The notes under the pieces are model-generated. The model had not been told where the DNA came from, did not search any database, and saw nothing but the letters and a program-made list of their open reading frames with translations. Below are positions 35,189 through 46,500 of a DNA stretch of 64,000 nucleotides, piece after piece (within the stretch, counting starts at the first letter, position 1; every line of letters starts with the position of its first letter). Location: positions 81,383,183 through 81,447,182 of the forward strand of contig NC_079499.1 in assembly GCF_030052815.1 (NCBI RefSeq), in the 5' to 3' direction. Source of the DNA: Hevea brasiliensis (Eukaryota > Streptophyta > Magnoliopsida > Malpighiales > Euphorbiaceae). A program made the position numbers and the translations under genes.

Positions 35189-35640
35189 TTATTTGTCAAT
35201 TATGTCAACCTTGAAGCATTCATTAGGTTCAAATTTATGTTTCATTGTGTCGAATAAGTTGAACTCCACTTCTTCTTCTCCTACCTTGAGGGTTAGTCGC
35301 CCATTTTTTACATCTATGATGGCTCTGGCGGTTGCCAAGAATGGTCTTCCTAAGATGATAGGAATTTGAATATCTTCTTCCATCTCAAGGACAACAAAGT
35401 CTATTGGAATGAAGAATTTGCCCACTTTGATAGGGATGTTCTCAAGTATGCCCACAGGATATTTAACAGATCGATCAACCAATTGCAATGAGATTGTCAT
35501 GGGCTTCAGTTCTCTGATCTCCAGTTTTTTGCATATTGATAGAGGCATAAACTGACGCTTGCCTCAAGATCGCAGAGGGCCTTGTCTATTTTCTTATTAC
35601 CAATGAGGCAGGGTATGGAGAAGCTTCCTAGATCTTTCAA
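35189..35640 (-). pseudogene. pro: Athila aspartic protease with altered active site
   Basis: On the minus strand the active site reads ALCDLEASV near 35575-35550. The family has D-L-G-A-S, so the codon at 35563-35565 is GAG instead of a glycine codon (G-to-A). A one-base frame change follows immediately, then PLSICKKLEIRELKP, IIPIDFVV-type and IPIILGRPFLATARAIIDV, the usual downstream retropepsin blocks. The enzyme should be inactive. Confidence 0.82.
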
Positions 35641-35907
35641 CTTTGGAGACAGTTTGTTTTACAGTATGGCACTGCATTCCTCTATTAGAGCTACTGTTTT
35701 ATAGTCTTCTACCTTTCTTTTCTTTGATAGAATTTCCTTAAGAAATTTGGCATAGGATGACATCTGAGAAAGTGCTTTAGTGAAGGGGATGTTGATATAA
35801 AGTTTCTGTAACTGTTTGTCCAATTTGGCTTTCTAAAATCTCTAAGAAAAAGGTAGGGGAGGCTGGTATGGCTCTGGTAATTTCTTTATCTTCCTTGCTT
35901 CCTCTTT

Positions 35908-37455
35908 CTAATCTTTCTTAGCTTCTTCCTCCTTTTTCTCTGCTTGGCCTTTAGATTTTTCTATTGTTTCCTCTATCGGTTCAACCTCTAGTTGTACTAA
36001 AGTTCTCCCACTTCTCAGTATAACTGCCTTACAATGCTCCCTTGGGTTCATTTCTGGTTGGCTAGGCAGTTTGCCAGCAGCCTTACTTGAAGAACTTGCT
36101 TGCTGAGCAATTTGATTCTCTAGCATCTTGTTATGAGTAGCAAGTTGGTCCACTCTGGAAGTCAGCTGTTTAATCAATTCATTTTATTATTGTTGAGCTA
36201 CTAGGAATCCTTCCATCATGGTTTCCATGGTCATTTTCAGTTTAGGTTATTGAGGTTGGAGAGGTAGTGATAGCTGTGCAAAGTTTTGACCTCTGTTCTG
36301 AAATCCAAGGGGTGCTGGTGGTTTGTACCCTTGTTGCTTATTTATTGGCTGGTTCTGCTGATTGGACCATGAGAAATTTGGGTGGTTCCTCCATCCAGGG
36401 TTGTAAGTATTTGAATATGGATTGTTGGGCTGCCTTTGGTTGAAGTTTCGTCCATTATTCGCACAGTTCATCTATTCTGTAGAGGGTTCATTGAAATTGC
36501 TATATTTTGAACTCATGTATCCTCCTCCATAACTATCCTCATGTTGACTATTTGTACTAACTGCATTGGCTTGCATTCTTTTGAGTCTCTTTGTGAGATG
36601 ATCAAATTGAGCATTTATCATGCTTAGGGAGTCTACTTCCAGGACCCTTGCAGTTCTCCTTGCATTTCTTCTTTTATTTGACCACTCATAATTATGGTAT
36701 GCAACCCTTTCTAGAAGTTCAAGTGCTTGTGTCACTGTTTTCTCTATTATATCACCTTCTGCAGCTGAATTAACTGTGCTCCTTGTAGAGGGTAGTAACA
36801 CATTATAGAAATTTTGCACTAATAATCAATCCTCTATGCCATAGTGTAGACATTCCCTTTGTAGTTCTTTATATCTTTCCCATGTGTTATAGAGTGATTC
36901 TCCTTCCCTTTGTCTAAAGGTGTTGAGCTCAAGCCTCAGTTTTGCAATCTTTGCAGGTGGAAAATACCTTGCTAGAAAAGCTTGAGAGAGGTTTTCCCAA
37001 GTGGTGAACATTCTAGCCGGTTGAGAAAGTAACTACTTCCTTGCTCTATCCCGAAGGGAGAATGGGAATGCTCTGAGTCTTATTGCTTGATTAGACACTC
37101 CATTCATCTTAAATGTGTCACATAGGGCAAGAAATCGTTGGAGGTGATAGTGTGGGTCTTCTATTGGTGAACCTGCAAACTGAGTTTATTGAATCATTTG
37201 GAGCCATGCTGGTTTTAATTCAAAGTTGTTGGCTTCCACTGTGGGTCTAGTGACACTAGGCTGAAATCCTTAGACAGATGGAGCTCCATTATCTCTCAAG
37301 AGTCTTGGTCTATCATTATTATTAGCCATGGTTGGAATTTCAGGATCTCCTTGACCGTGCTCTTGATGTTTCCTTTCCCTCCTGATGGCTCTCAGAATTC
37401 TATCTATCTCCAGATCACAATCCAAAATTTCTTCTTTTGGCCTTGTTCTGGTCAT
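35908..37455 (-). pseudogene. gag: Athila gag
   Basis: ATG 37455 (MTRTRPKEEILDCDLEIDR) is the likely start. The same frame continues to 35908 with six or more stops and no frameshift. Capsid blocks are IRLRAFPFSLRDRA (about 37090), TWENLSQAFLARYFPPAKIAKLR (about 36990) and LYNTWERYKELQRECLHYGI. A coiled-coil-like region (HNKMLENQIAQQA, about 36140) and a Lys/Glu-rich tail follow. Two of the stops fall where Athila gag normally has Trp (ARKW, EDW), giving TAG and TGA. No zinc knuckle was seen. Confidence 0.85.
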
Positions 37456-37579
37456 ATTCCAGATCGGGCACTTAACAGAAAAAGAAGAGAAATACAACCA
37501 GTAAAATAAAATTAGATAATAAATATAATTGCCTGAATCAGTTAAATTGCCTATCGCTTAATATTACCAAAACCAAAAA

Positions 37580-37597
37580 TCCCCGGTAATGATGCTA
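37580..37597 (-). other. Athila primer-binding site, decayed
   Basis: The minus strand reads TAGCATCATTACCGGGGA. The usual Athila PBS (tRNA-Asp type) is TGGCGCCGTTGCCGGGGA. All five differences are transitions, and several remove CpG sites. It lies 6 bases after the LTR end at 37604. Confidence 0.7.
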
Positions 37598-37603
37598 AAA
37601 ACT

Positions 37604-39141
37604 TGTTTCACTGGTTTTACAACCCCGCAAGTGCACAGATCACTAACAAGTAATAAAGTGATGAGTAGAGTATCATTCCCATGAGAAATTTAATTAGCAA
37701 GTACCAATCTACATAGTAATTTTGACTGTCTAGGCTATTGAATACTTAGGAAATAAAGTTTGTTAACCTTAAACACTAGAATGGTAAACTTAAAACGAAA
37801 TGATTTATTTGAAACGATTCTGGAATTAAGATTTCACACTTGAATCTTACTAGGGATGTTATCTCATTTATTTACTGAATTGAGGATCGTTTTCCTTAAT
37901 GCAAATCAGTCCTAAGTTATCCTAAATCCTCTCTCCAGGCACCTAGGGTGTATTCTAATTAACTCAAACCCAACTTTTGTGGTGATCAAATTAATTAAAA
38001 TTCTATAAGATCTTTGACCAATTTTGAAGTTCCACAAAGGTATTAGCCTATGTCTAGGTCAGAATTCCTAGGTTCAAGATCTTGATTTTCTAATATTAAT
38101 CTTCACATTTTAGTCCTTCAATTAACATCTACAATCATGACTAAGTGGGTACCAACACATAGCATGCGTTAAGATCACAAGAAATTAAATCAAGGAACGA
38201 ATCTCAAATCCAATAAATAAAACTTAGTGTTCATCCATAATAATAATAATTATAAGCATTACTCTCCCAAATCCAGAATAAGAAAACTACTCACTCATGG
38301 TGAGTTCAGCAAACATCATGATAAAAGGTAAAAACAGTAAAAAGAAAATCATGTAGAAGAAAAAAAATAATAAAAATCTATCTAGAGAGATGAAATGAAC
38401 GAACCAAAGAGAGTTTACAGCTTTGATCTTATAGAGCTTTAGTTGGAAAACTCCTTTTGGTACTGATGTTTCTCTCCTCGATTGGCTGGAGAGAGTGTAG
38501 AGTGTGGATTTCTCTCCTTCAAAACTCCTCAAAAGTGCTGTCAAAAGATAAAAAATAAAAAAGAGCCCCTTTTTTCTGATGTTTTCTCTTCTATTTATAA
38601 TGGTTGCTCTAGGATTACACGGCCCTAGGCTATGTAACTTGCTAGAGTGGAACTGCGGAGTCTTGCATTGGCACAGAAAGTTACACGGGTCTATGCCAAC
38701 TACACGGGCCTGGTTACACGGGCCGTGTACTATTGTTCCCATAAGGTTCTTCAAGCTTGTGCCCAGCAGAGACTTACACGGGTCCCTGCAGATTACATTG
38801 TCTAATTACATGACTCGTGTACTTTTGTTTCTCCATTGGCTATCTGGCTTTCTTCTGGCCGAAGGTTACATGGGTCTGGAGCTTGGCTTACATAACTCGT
38901 GTACTTTGTATCAGTAGCAATACTCAGTCCCTTGACCTCTCCAAGCTTCCTTTTGCACTCCTATACTGTGGGGCTTCACCCAAACACCTGAAATGATGCA
39001 GAAAACATGGAATTAAGGGTTTGATAATAGAAATTACAAAAAACTAATGAAATCAACTACTATGCATGAAAATACTTGCCTAAATTCTATGAGATAGTAT
39101 ACAAATGTGCTTAAAAACATCTATACAATTCAAGTGTATCA
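37604..39141 (-). repeat. 5' LTR of Athila element
   Basis: Pairs with 20185-21703. The TATA box TATAAATAG is at 38591-38599, and ACACGG/CCGTGT motifs at about 38610-38905 include a palindrome (TTACACGGGCCGTGTAC) near 38714. Confidence 0.93.
38591..38599 (-). promoter_or_regulatory. TATA box of Athila 5' LTR
   Basis: TATAAATAG on the minus strand, the likely original promoter for the gag-pol transcript. Confidence 0.65.
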
Positions 39142-39863
39142 ATGGCAGGGATAGGATTGAGATTCTGCTTCTCGACTGCCCAGAACAACTCCACAACATT
39201 CTAGCTCACTATTTCCAGGGGCCTAGGCAATAAAATCAACCCATAAATACTCAAAGCTAATGTTGGCAAAGCCATCTCCCACCTTCTATTTTGAATGTGC
39301 TGGTCTAGACTCTTCTTAATATAACTCCAAGACCACTCGTGAGAAATGCCTTTGACAGTTTCCTTAGCTTTGGCTTCTTCTGTTGGAACTACTATTATGC
39401 TGGCAAACCTTTTCAACGTCTATCTATAGTTAAGGTGAAGATAAACACGATTTTGGGCCATATAGGGGATCTCTAATAGCGCCTGATACTCCTCTATCAT
39501 TAGGGTAGTATCGATATCGTTAAAAGAGAAAACCCTATAAATGGGGTTCCAAGTGGACAACAAAGCTTTCAAAGCAAAGACTTGTATTTTAACTCGTGTC
39601 AAAGTGGCAATTTTCTCACATTTCTCCTTCAATCTTACTTGGGTAAGTGGGGGAAGTGATTTCTAACTATTGATCAAATCGTTAAGACTGACTAATCTCA
39701 CCTCAGTCTTATCTGGATCGAATGGAGGTGGTGAGTGAGCCTCTGCTTCTATATCCCCTTCTTTCACTTGTAAGGACATCGAATTCTAAATGAAACTGCA
39801 CCATTGTTGAGCATTTTGTTCTTCCCTTATAATCTCATTAGCTAACTAGCTTGAGGATGCCAT
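39142..39863 (-). pseudogene. DUF7745-type protein, N-terminal half, split by Athila
   Basis: ATG 39863 (MASSS, then TAG) opens a frame reading EKCEKIATLTRVKIQVFALKALLSTWNPIYRVFSFNDIDTT, MIEEYQALLEIP, WEMALPTLALSIYGLILLPRP and VVELFWAVEKQNLNPIPA up to the Athila insertion. From memory DUF7745 proteins have the same order (LLxVxVD, FWDPAYRCFTF, PTIEEYxALL, FALAIYGLIxFP, VDLFxxxxKxxxPVPAIL). In-frame stops (SSS*LAN, CSFI*NS, NS*KSL, NYR*TLK, IVS*NVV) are mostly TAG, fitting CAG-to-TAG decay. The downstream half is 20184-19509. Confidence 0.68.
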
Positions 39864-40031
39864 CTAAACTTTTCTTATTTACCCTTTACAAACACACGAC
39901 TTATAATACCTATATTAAAAGGAACATTTAATCAGAAAGTAAAAATGTAAATGCATAATTTTAAGTAATTTTAAATCATACTGTGAAGGGCAAAAATGTC
40001 TACACATCTATCAAAGTAGGAAGATATTTAG
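39864..40031. other. Leader upstream of the DUF7745 ORF
   Basis: AT-rich; no feature recognised. With 40567-41162 it would form the leader of the proposed Tat/Ogre-like element. Confidence 0.4.
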
Positions 40032-40261
40032 TGTCACGACCTAGGGATGGGGTTGGGACGTGCTTGTTCAACCAGCTACGCACTGGGGTGGAACTTCGTG
40101 TCCCACATTAGAAACGGGAAGAAAAGATTTGGGCCATATATGTGGGAGCCTTCCTCACCTGGTTAGCGCGCTTTTGGGAATGAAACCTCCCAAGGGACAA
40201 ATCCGTGAGGCCCACGGGCCAAAGCGGACAATACTAACTGGAGATGGATTGGGCTGTTACA
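40032..40261 (+). repeat. TRIM left terminal repeat
   Basis: 230 bp, GC-richer than its surroundings. The short ORFs that read through it are duplicated in the right repeat and are not genes. Confidence 0.93.
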
Positions 40262-40264
40262 TTG

Positions 40265-40277
40265 TGGTATCAGAGCC
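40265..40277 (+). other. TRIM primer-binding site
   Basis: TGGTATCAGAGCC, complementary to the initiator tRNA-Met end, 3 bases after the left repeat. Confidence 0.92.
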
Positions 40278-40336
40278 TGGTTTCCCTCTAGTACGGTGTG
40301 TGGTGCGAGGATGCACCAGGCAAAAGCTGGTGGGCT

Positions 40337-40566
40337 TGTCACGACCCAGGGATGGGGTTGGGATGTGCTTGTTCAACCAGCTACGCACTGGGGTGGAACT
40401 TTGTGTCCCACATCGGAAACGGGAAGAAAAGATTTGGGCCATATATGTGGGAGCCTTCCTCACCTGGTTAGCGCGCTTTTGGGAATGAAACCTCCCAAGG
40501 GACAAATCCGTGAGGCCCACGGGCCAAAGCGAACAATACTAACTGGAGATGGATTGGGCTGTTACA
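40337..40566 (+). repeat. TRIM right terminal repeat
   Basis: 230 bp, about 97% identical to the left repeat by direct comparison (six transitions). Confidence 0.93.
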
Positions 40567-40571
40567 TTTAG

Positions 40572-41162
40572 ATTGTTTAAACAATACAATTCAAAATTAC
40601 ATTTGTCTAAAAAAATAACAGAATAAATAGAGTAAGAGAGAAAAAAATATGTCCCTTTTGTCCTAAGATGTAAACAGTAGAGCCTCATTCCATTATCATG
40701 ATACTAATGGGAAAATCTACGGGTATTATAATAGATGAAAAGAGTTCCAATCTGAGCAAAAGCCCTCGTGGATACTAATAGGGTAGAACTCAAGGGTACC
40801 ACTACACGACTCCCTCCTAATTTCCAGAGGGTAAAAGAGCCCGGGTATAGGGCTGAAGTGTGTGAGGACATTGTGTAAGTGCTATGTGTGTGAAGGGACA
40901 TATCTACCTCTTCCTTATTTAGGGAAATTAAAATGATGCTTGCTACAACACAAAAAGTATTTAAATAAGTCAAATAATTAAAAAGTTAGTAATAAAGGCA
41001 AAAGAACAATAACCTAAATTTATGCGAATGTTATGGCCCTCAATACTCTGTAAATCCAATCCCATAATTATCATTTATAAGAGCACAAGATTAAATCTAT
41101 TTTTAAACCTCTAAATTGGGGTTAATTTGAATTCTCCAGCGGTTGCCCTCGCAAGGGGTTTT
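40572..41162. other. Probable leader of the old Tat/Ogre-like element
   Basis: No supported gene. It lies between a PBS-like site at 41163-41172 and the TRIM. Confidence 0.35.
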
Positions 41163-41172
41163 GCAGTCGCCA
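41163..41172 (-). other. tRNA-Arg-type PBS-like site (Tat/Ogre-like)
   Basis: The minus strand reads TTTGGCGACTGC. Tat/Ogre elements use a PBS resembling TGGCGACTCYRCTGGGGA (tRNA-Arg) straight after the LTR. Only the first part matches well here. Confidence 0.4.
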
Positions 41173-42149
41173 AACGATTCTCACTAAAGTGGAAAGTGAA
41201 AAGTCACCACTTTAATTTTGAGAGAAATTAAAGAAAACTATTTTTATTGTTGGAAAGGTTAGACCACTTCTAAGATAGAAATTCTAGGTTCGGGGTTCAT
41301 ATACGTGTGGGGAATATGTTAGGCACGCCACATCATCCCTCAATGAGGGCAAGTAGATTTAATGATGTGCTCTTTATAACTTAGAGCTGATAATTTTGGG
41401 GTTAAAATTACGGTGTTGGATCTCAATGTTTATTGTAGGAATGCTTAATATTTCACTACTCTGGTTATCCTAAGAACACGAGTAAATAGAATGACTCTAA
41501 AGTGAGTTGAGATTGTATTTATTTAATTTGTTATGTATAAAAGTATTATGTTAAATTCCTCCCTCTCTGAAATTAGGACTTTAATTCTAAAGAGGTATCA
41601 TTTGGTCCCTAGAGATTCACAATGAGTGAGGAGGACTCTTAGCTTACTCATCATTTACCTCATCATTGGTATCCAAATAATTGAGGGTGATTTTTATACT
41701 TGAACCAATACGGGTATAGATTTTCATTCCTTTTAATTAGGACTCTTATTCAAAAGGGGTGTGCCAACTAGTACCTAGAGAGTTTTCTTCATTAATGAGG
41801 ACTCTTAGTTAATAAAGAAAAGTCCCATCATCAGTATATTTAACCGTAAAACCTTTACCCATATAATTTCATCTTAAACCATTTGATATTTTTGCAACTT
41901 TGGTATTTTGTTTGATTGAGCCAAGCTAACGGAAGAACTCTCCCTTAATAGTATATGAAGCACCCCAAGGAAGGACTCTCCCTTGTGTTATGAGTGCGAG
42001 GACTCCAAGAAGGACCCTCCATTAAATCCCTAGTAAAAGATTTTGTAAAAATTTAGGGTTCTTGGAAGGACTCTTTTACGAACCGTACTTTAAAAACGTA
42101 TTTGATAAATTTTGTAAGAATAATAAGTTTGTAAAATTTTTGTAAAATA

Positions 42150-42365
42150 AACAAACACTAGGGAGTTCAAGGAAAGGATTCTCTCCCGATCTCCCATATT
42201 TGGTAAAAAGTGAACTTTATAAAAAGACACAAAATTGTGGGGGGTTTTAAGGAAATGACTCTCTCCCAGTCTCCCACATTTATAAAGAGTGATGTTTATA
42301 AAAAGTAAAAAAAATTGCAGGGGTTCAAGGAAAGGATTCTCTCCTGAACTCGCATACTTATAAAG
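42150..42365. repeat. 80-bp tandem repeat, three degenerate copies
   Basis: The block ctctccYg recurs at 42181, 42261 and 42341, each preceded by GG-rich TTCAAGGAAAGGA-like sequence and followed by TATAAAGAG/TATAAAAAG text. The period is exactly 80 twice. Confidence 0.7.
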
Positions 42366-43557
42366 AGATCGACTCATTCCCTAAACATTTTTTTTTTAAA
42401 GAAAATGATGTCACTCCCAAACTCCCATTATTTCTTGAACTATGAAATAACAATGCTATAAATGATAAAAGATACACTATTCCCTAATTCCTTGTTATAT
42501 GTAAGAGCATGCATATGAATGACAGCTGTATGTACGTTATTTTTTATCTCTCAGATTTACTAACCACATCATGTTCATCCTAACATCTCACTTTTATCAT
42601 TTTCGATCTCTTGCAATTGCATCTGAACTCTCTATTTTTTACATCCGAACTCTGACTGTAACCTTATTATTTTATCCGAACTTAAACGATTATTCCTAAA
42701 CTACAAAATAAGAAACCTGCTTTTAATATAACCTATTTTCTTATCTAAACCTCAAAATAATTCCTACATTAATTTGAGGCAAAGAAAATGCTTTCAATAT
42801 AAAGTAAAAAGATAATAATGACGGTACCACAACATAATAATATGCATAGAAAAAAGGATAAATCAAACTCAACCCTATTTCCCTAAGAGTTCAATCATGA
42901 CTATACATTTATAGAGCTTGAATTCTATCTAATGTAAAATTATGGATATGACTTACACTATTCCCTAAAGAAAAATGTAGACTTCCAGAGTTTTACCAGG
43001 AAAGGGCGCTCTAACAATGATGAGGTAAGTGTATGGAGCATAGAAATAAGGCCAAAGCACCATTAGGTAGATTCTTGGAGGTGACGGGTTAGGGTATTTT
43101 CAGAGGAAGCAAGCTATTTGATGATGAAACTATAATAAGGATTCTTTAGAAAACTGACGTTTCTAAAACCTCCTACTTATATTCTTTCAACTCTTTTTGT
43201 CAGAAAAGGATCCCCTTAACAGTGGAAAATTTAGGTATTTATAGGGAACAAGGCCTTAAAATGAAGGGTTAGAGTTCAAGAGGGAAAAGATAAAGGATCT
43301 GGATTTAAAAGGACAAAATCCAAAGGTCAAGAATTAAAGAGACCAAGAATTAAGGGCTGAGATTTAGCTCAGGACTCTTTTGTCTTTTTTCCTCGATCCA
43401 ATGGATGGAAATTCTACCTAAGGGAACAGATCCAAGGGTTGGGAATGAGAGGTGCTGAATCTGTTTGTTACTTTAATCCAATGGCCCAGGATCTATCCTT
43501 ACCAATGAGATCATGTAACATCCTCATTTTAGGAAGTTCCATACATTTTACTATTTT

Positions 43558-46500
43558 TGTCACACCCTACCCCTCTGTAAGGCATAACATGATCCCGTAG
43601 TATACCTAATGAATTACCAACTCTGTCTACTGATAACCCATTAAATACACTACAAGGGATTTTAAAAACTTTTCTTACTTCTTTTACAGTGGTGAGCACT
43701 ATTTACAGGTGTTAAAAACCTTTTTGAATTGAAGTGATAGAACTAACATATTTGAATTATTTGAAATTTCTATAAAAATTTTGGCAGAGTGCCATCTGTA
43801 TTTTGGATAAAACAGTTCTTCAGAAAACTTGTAAAAAACACTTTAATATTTTTCCAAATCTCAACTCCAACTTATTTCTCAACACAACATATTTCTCAAC
43901 TCAAATCCACAGTGATTTTCAAAGACTGAGATAAAAGAAATATAATACAATTTTTACAAGCCAAAATAACTCATAATTATTTTACAACTTCAATGTACAA
44001 TTTTAATTTACAACTGCTCAAAACCAAAAACAATATATACATACAGTGATCATACATTACAGTACAAAATGCAAAATATGGTATACTCGTTATACCCGAA
44101 AAAAATCTCTCATTGGTGTACTAGCGCCTAGTCACGCTCTGTCTCTGCCTACTGCGACAAAGAATAAAGCTATCATTTGAGACAATGTCTCAGTGGTGCA
44201 CAACATTAACCAAATACATCTTTAAATCACAATTCATAAATCATACAAATAGTGGATACTTAAAACTATAGTTAATTTCAAGACAGTAATTATCAACAAG
44301 AATTTAAACTCCATTTCTCAATATCACAATAAATTTCAATAAGTCAGATCATGGTTGAATTCAAAAGACAGTATATGTCAATAAGAGTTTAAATTCATTT
44401 CACAATCTCATAATACATATCAATAAATCACACACAGCTTAATCATGTTCCAAAGTTCAATTCGTCCCTAAAGCCGATGGCTAATGAGGTAGTCCATTCG
44501 TCCCAAAAGTCGATGACTAATGAGGAATAACATAGCTAGCTAGCAAAAATATGAGTACTCATCCAATTCGTCCTCAACAGGCACACACCTCAACACTTCA
44601 GCCAGAAAGGGAATTCAATTCGTCCCACTAGACAAGCTAGCGAGGAATACAATCAATATACATGATAGCTGTGGTTTCAAACCATTTACAGTGCTTTTCA
44701 ATCAATAAGTATCCATCAAATATTATTCAAACAAATTTTCACAGTTTCACAATTTAAAATAATAATATACAAATAGTCAAAATTTATTTCAATTGAAAAT
44801 AATTCAAAAGAAATAGCTGTTGTGCACAAACCTCTGATAATTGTCTCTTGGTCTGGACTCAGTGTTTCCTTCCCTTTTCCTGAGTCTTTGGTAACTGAGA
44901 AACACAATTTGAAGTGTTTCAGTACTAAATTAAATTGTCTCTAACGATAATGTTCGATAAGTAATTCACTGAAAGCTATTATTTGCTTAATCAACCTAAT
45001 ATATCGATCCTCGATGCGTTCTAGGTAAATTAGGTTTTAACGTTACTAATATGTCACATTCGATAGTCTTTTAGGGTTGGTACATGTTACCAATTTCATT
45101 TCCTTGTTTAGTGCATTTTATTGCAACTTGCTGGATTCCGGGATACTAGTTTGACCTAGCCAGACGACCTAGTTCCCTCGGTTTTCAGGTTTCAGTCAAA
45201 ACTAAAAACTTGTAGATCTATGTCTTACGGAACGCAGGGTAAAATTTTAGGTCATTCTGAGTTATGTAGACCAAGTTATGGTCATTTTACTATTGCTGGT
45301 CAGATGGCATCAAATTTGGTCAATTTAGGTCAATTTTGGTCAACTTTGGTTCGGCCAGTTTTTGGACCCGAACTTGTGCAAGCTGTTTGACTTTCTTATG
45401 GTCATTTCTGGGCTTTGGTGTCTTCATAAGACTTGTAGGTATGGGTCTTAACTATTCATGGTTAAAATTTCAGGTCAATTAGACCTGTTTTGAGTGAGTT
45501 ATGGCCTAAACACTAACTGCTGCCCAAATGGTCAGTTTTTAGGCCTCACTTGCACTTAATCCGGATTTGGTCATTTTTCAAGCTACCTTGCAAACAGAAT
45601 TTTGGTATGCTTCCTTCATGAAAGTTGGCACATTTTGTGCCTAGTTTCACCTCCAATTGGTCTCATACCAATTGGAGTTACACATTTAGTGTTATGGGCT
45701 AAAATGCATACTGCCCTTAAACACATTGTTTAACATCTATCAATTGCACATTTACTTGCTATAAGTCCACTCCCCTTACCAATTCTGATTTGGTACATTA
45801 CCAAAACCATTTACGACTTCACATTAAAATCACTTTGGGCAGAATACAAATATCCTCAATACACCAAATGAAACTCTAATTCACAAAGTCCAAATAAAAC
45901 AATATATACACATAACCACTCTTAATTATTACATACAATTTCCACAACCAATTTACATACATATTCATCAATCCTCAATGTCACAATTCACCCAATATCT
46001 TCATGAATTTAAACATTCATCAAGGAGTCCCAAGGCTGCCGAATGCTTCACATTGCCAAAATTCCCCATAGTTTCTTCCACTTCAATTCCAAATGCACAA
46101 TCACCACATATACATGGAAATAACTTACTAGACATTAATTCACCCTACTCAACATAAATTCACATCAAATATATGTAAGAATACTTCATTAAATATAGAA
46201 CTCCATGGCTGTCCACAATTGGATATATCAAGAACTCCTCAAAACTTTAAAATTTCTTCACAAAGCAAACACCCATAACATGTTTTCAAACTTTAGCAAA
46301 GCAATATTCAAAAATACAAACTTACCTATTGTTAGGACTTGTTAAACCTTCACTAAAACTTCATAATATTGGTATCTACTTCTTCCTTGTGAAGTGGGGA
46401 TAATTTTTAATGAAGCTACCTAGGTGTTTAGAGGTAAAATGAAGGAGTGGATGAAGCTTATGCAAAACGGCTATGGAGGATTTCCCATTTCTTCATTTCG

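Larger units (their letters stand above)
20185..39141 (-). mobile_element. Complete but decayed Athila-type Ty3/gypsy element
   Basis: The LTRs are 20185-21703 and 37604-39141 (about 1.5 kb), with TSD ATGGC, a polypurine tract at 21704-21718 and an Athila-like tRNA-Asp PBS at 37580-37597. The minus-strand gene order is gag, protease, RT, RNase H, integrase, then a separate env-like ORF3 and a long 3' region. Two solo LTRs are nested inside. Without them and their duplicated target sites the element is about 12.2 kb, a usual size for Athila. All ORFs carry stops. Confidence 0.92.
40032..40566 (+). mobile_element. Complete TRIM (terminal-repeat retrotransposon in miniature)
   Basis: Two 230-bp terminal repeats (40032-40261 and 40337-40566) start TGTCACGACC and end GGGCTGTTACA, and differ at six positions, all transitions. 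The 75-bp middle carries a tRNA-Met PBS, TGGTATCAGAGCC (40265-40277), and a purine-rich AAAAGCTGGTGGGCT before the second repeat. TSDs TTTAG lie at 40027-40031 and 40567-40571. There is no coding capacity, so it must have moved using proteins of another element. Confidence 0.93.
41163..43557 (-). mobile_element. Probable LTR remnant of an old Tat/Ogre-like element
   Basis: There is no ORF of note. The segment near 41130-41330 (GTCGCCAAACGATTCTCAC, GGTTCGGGGTTCATATACG, TTAGGCACGCC) resembles the 3' end of Tat/Ogre LTRs. GGACTCT motifs recur through 41580-42350, and an 80-bp unit is repeated three times at about 42150-42365. The outer LTR end is not visible, because A3 begins at 43558. Together with the downstream DUF7745 ORF this suggests the oldest, outermost element of the window. 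This is an inference. Confidence 0.4.

Noticed and set aside
20185..39141. Athila as an endogenous virus because of the env-like ORF
   Set aside because: There is no signal peptide, transmembrane segment or cleavage motif visible in ORF3. The LTR, PBS and gag-pol features are those of a plant retrotransposon.
39142..39863. DUF7745 segment as a functional host gene
   Set aside because: It has several in-frame stops and is interrupted by Athila and A2. No intact exon structure is visible.
40265..40277. tRNA-like sequence TGGTATCAGAGCC and its other copies
   Set aside because: These are primer-binding sites next to LTR ends. No cloverleaf or A/B box is present, so they are not tRNA genes.
40060..40571. 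Duplicated ORF of about 90-140 codons at 40060-40488 and 40296-40571
   Set aside because: Both copies fall in the TRIM terminal repeats and run through PBS and LTR boundaries, so they are not genes.
44716..44907. Small ORF conserved in both A3 LTRs (also 62813-63004)
   Set aside because: The conservation only reflects LTR identity. It has no known domain and no counterpart in the A2 LTR.
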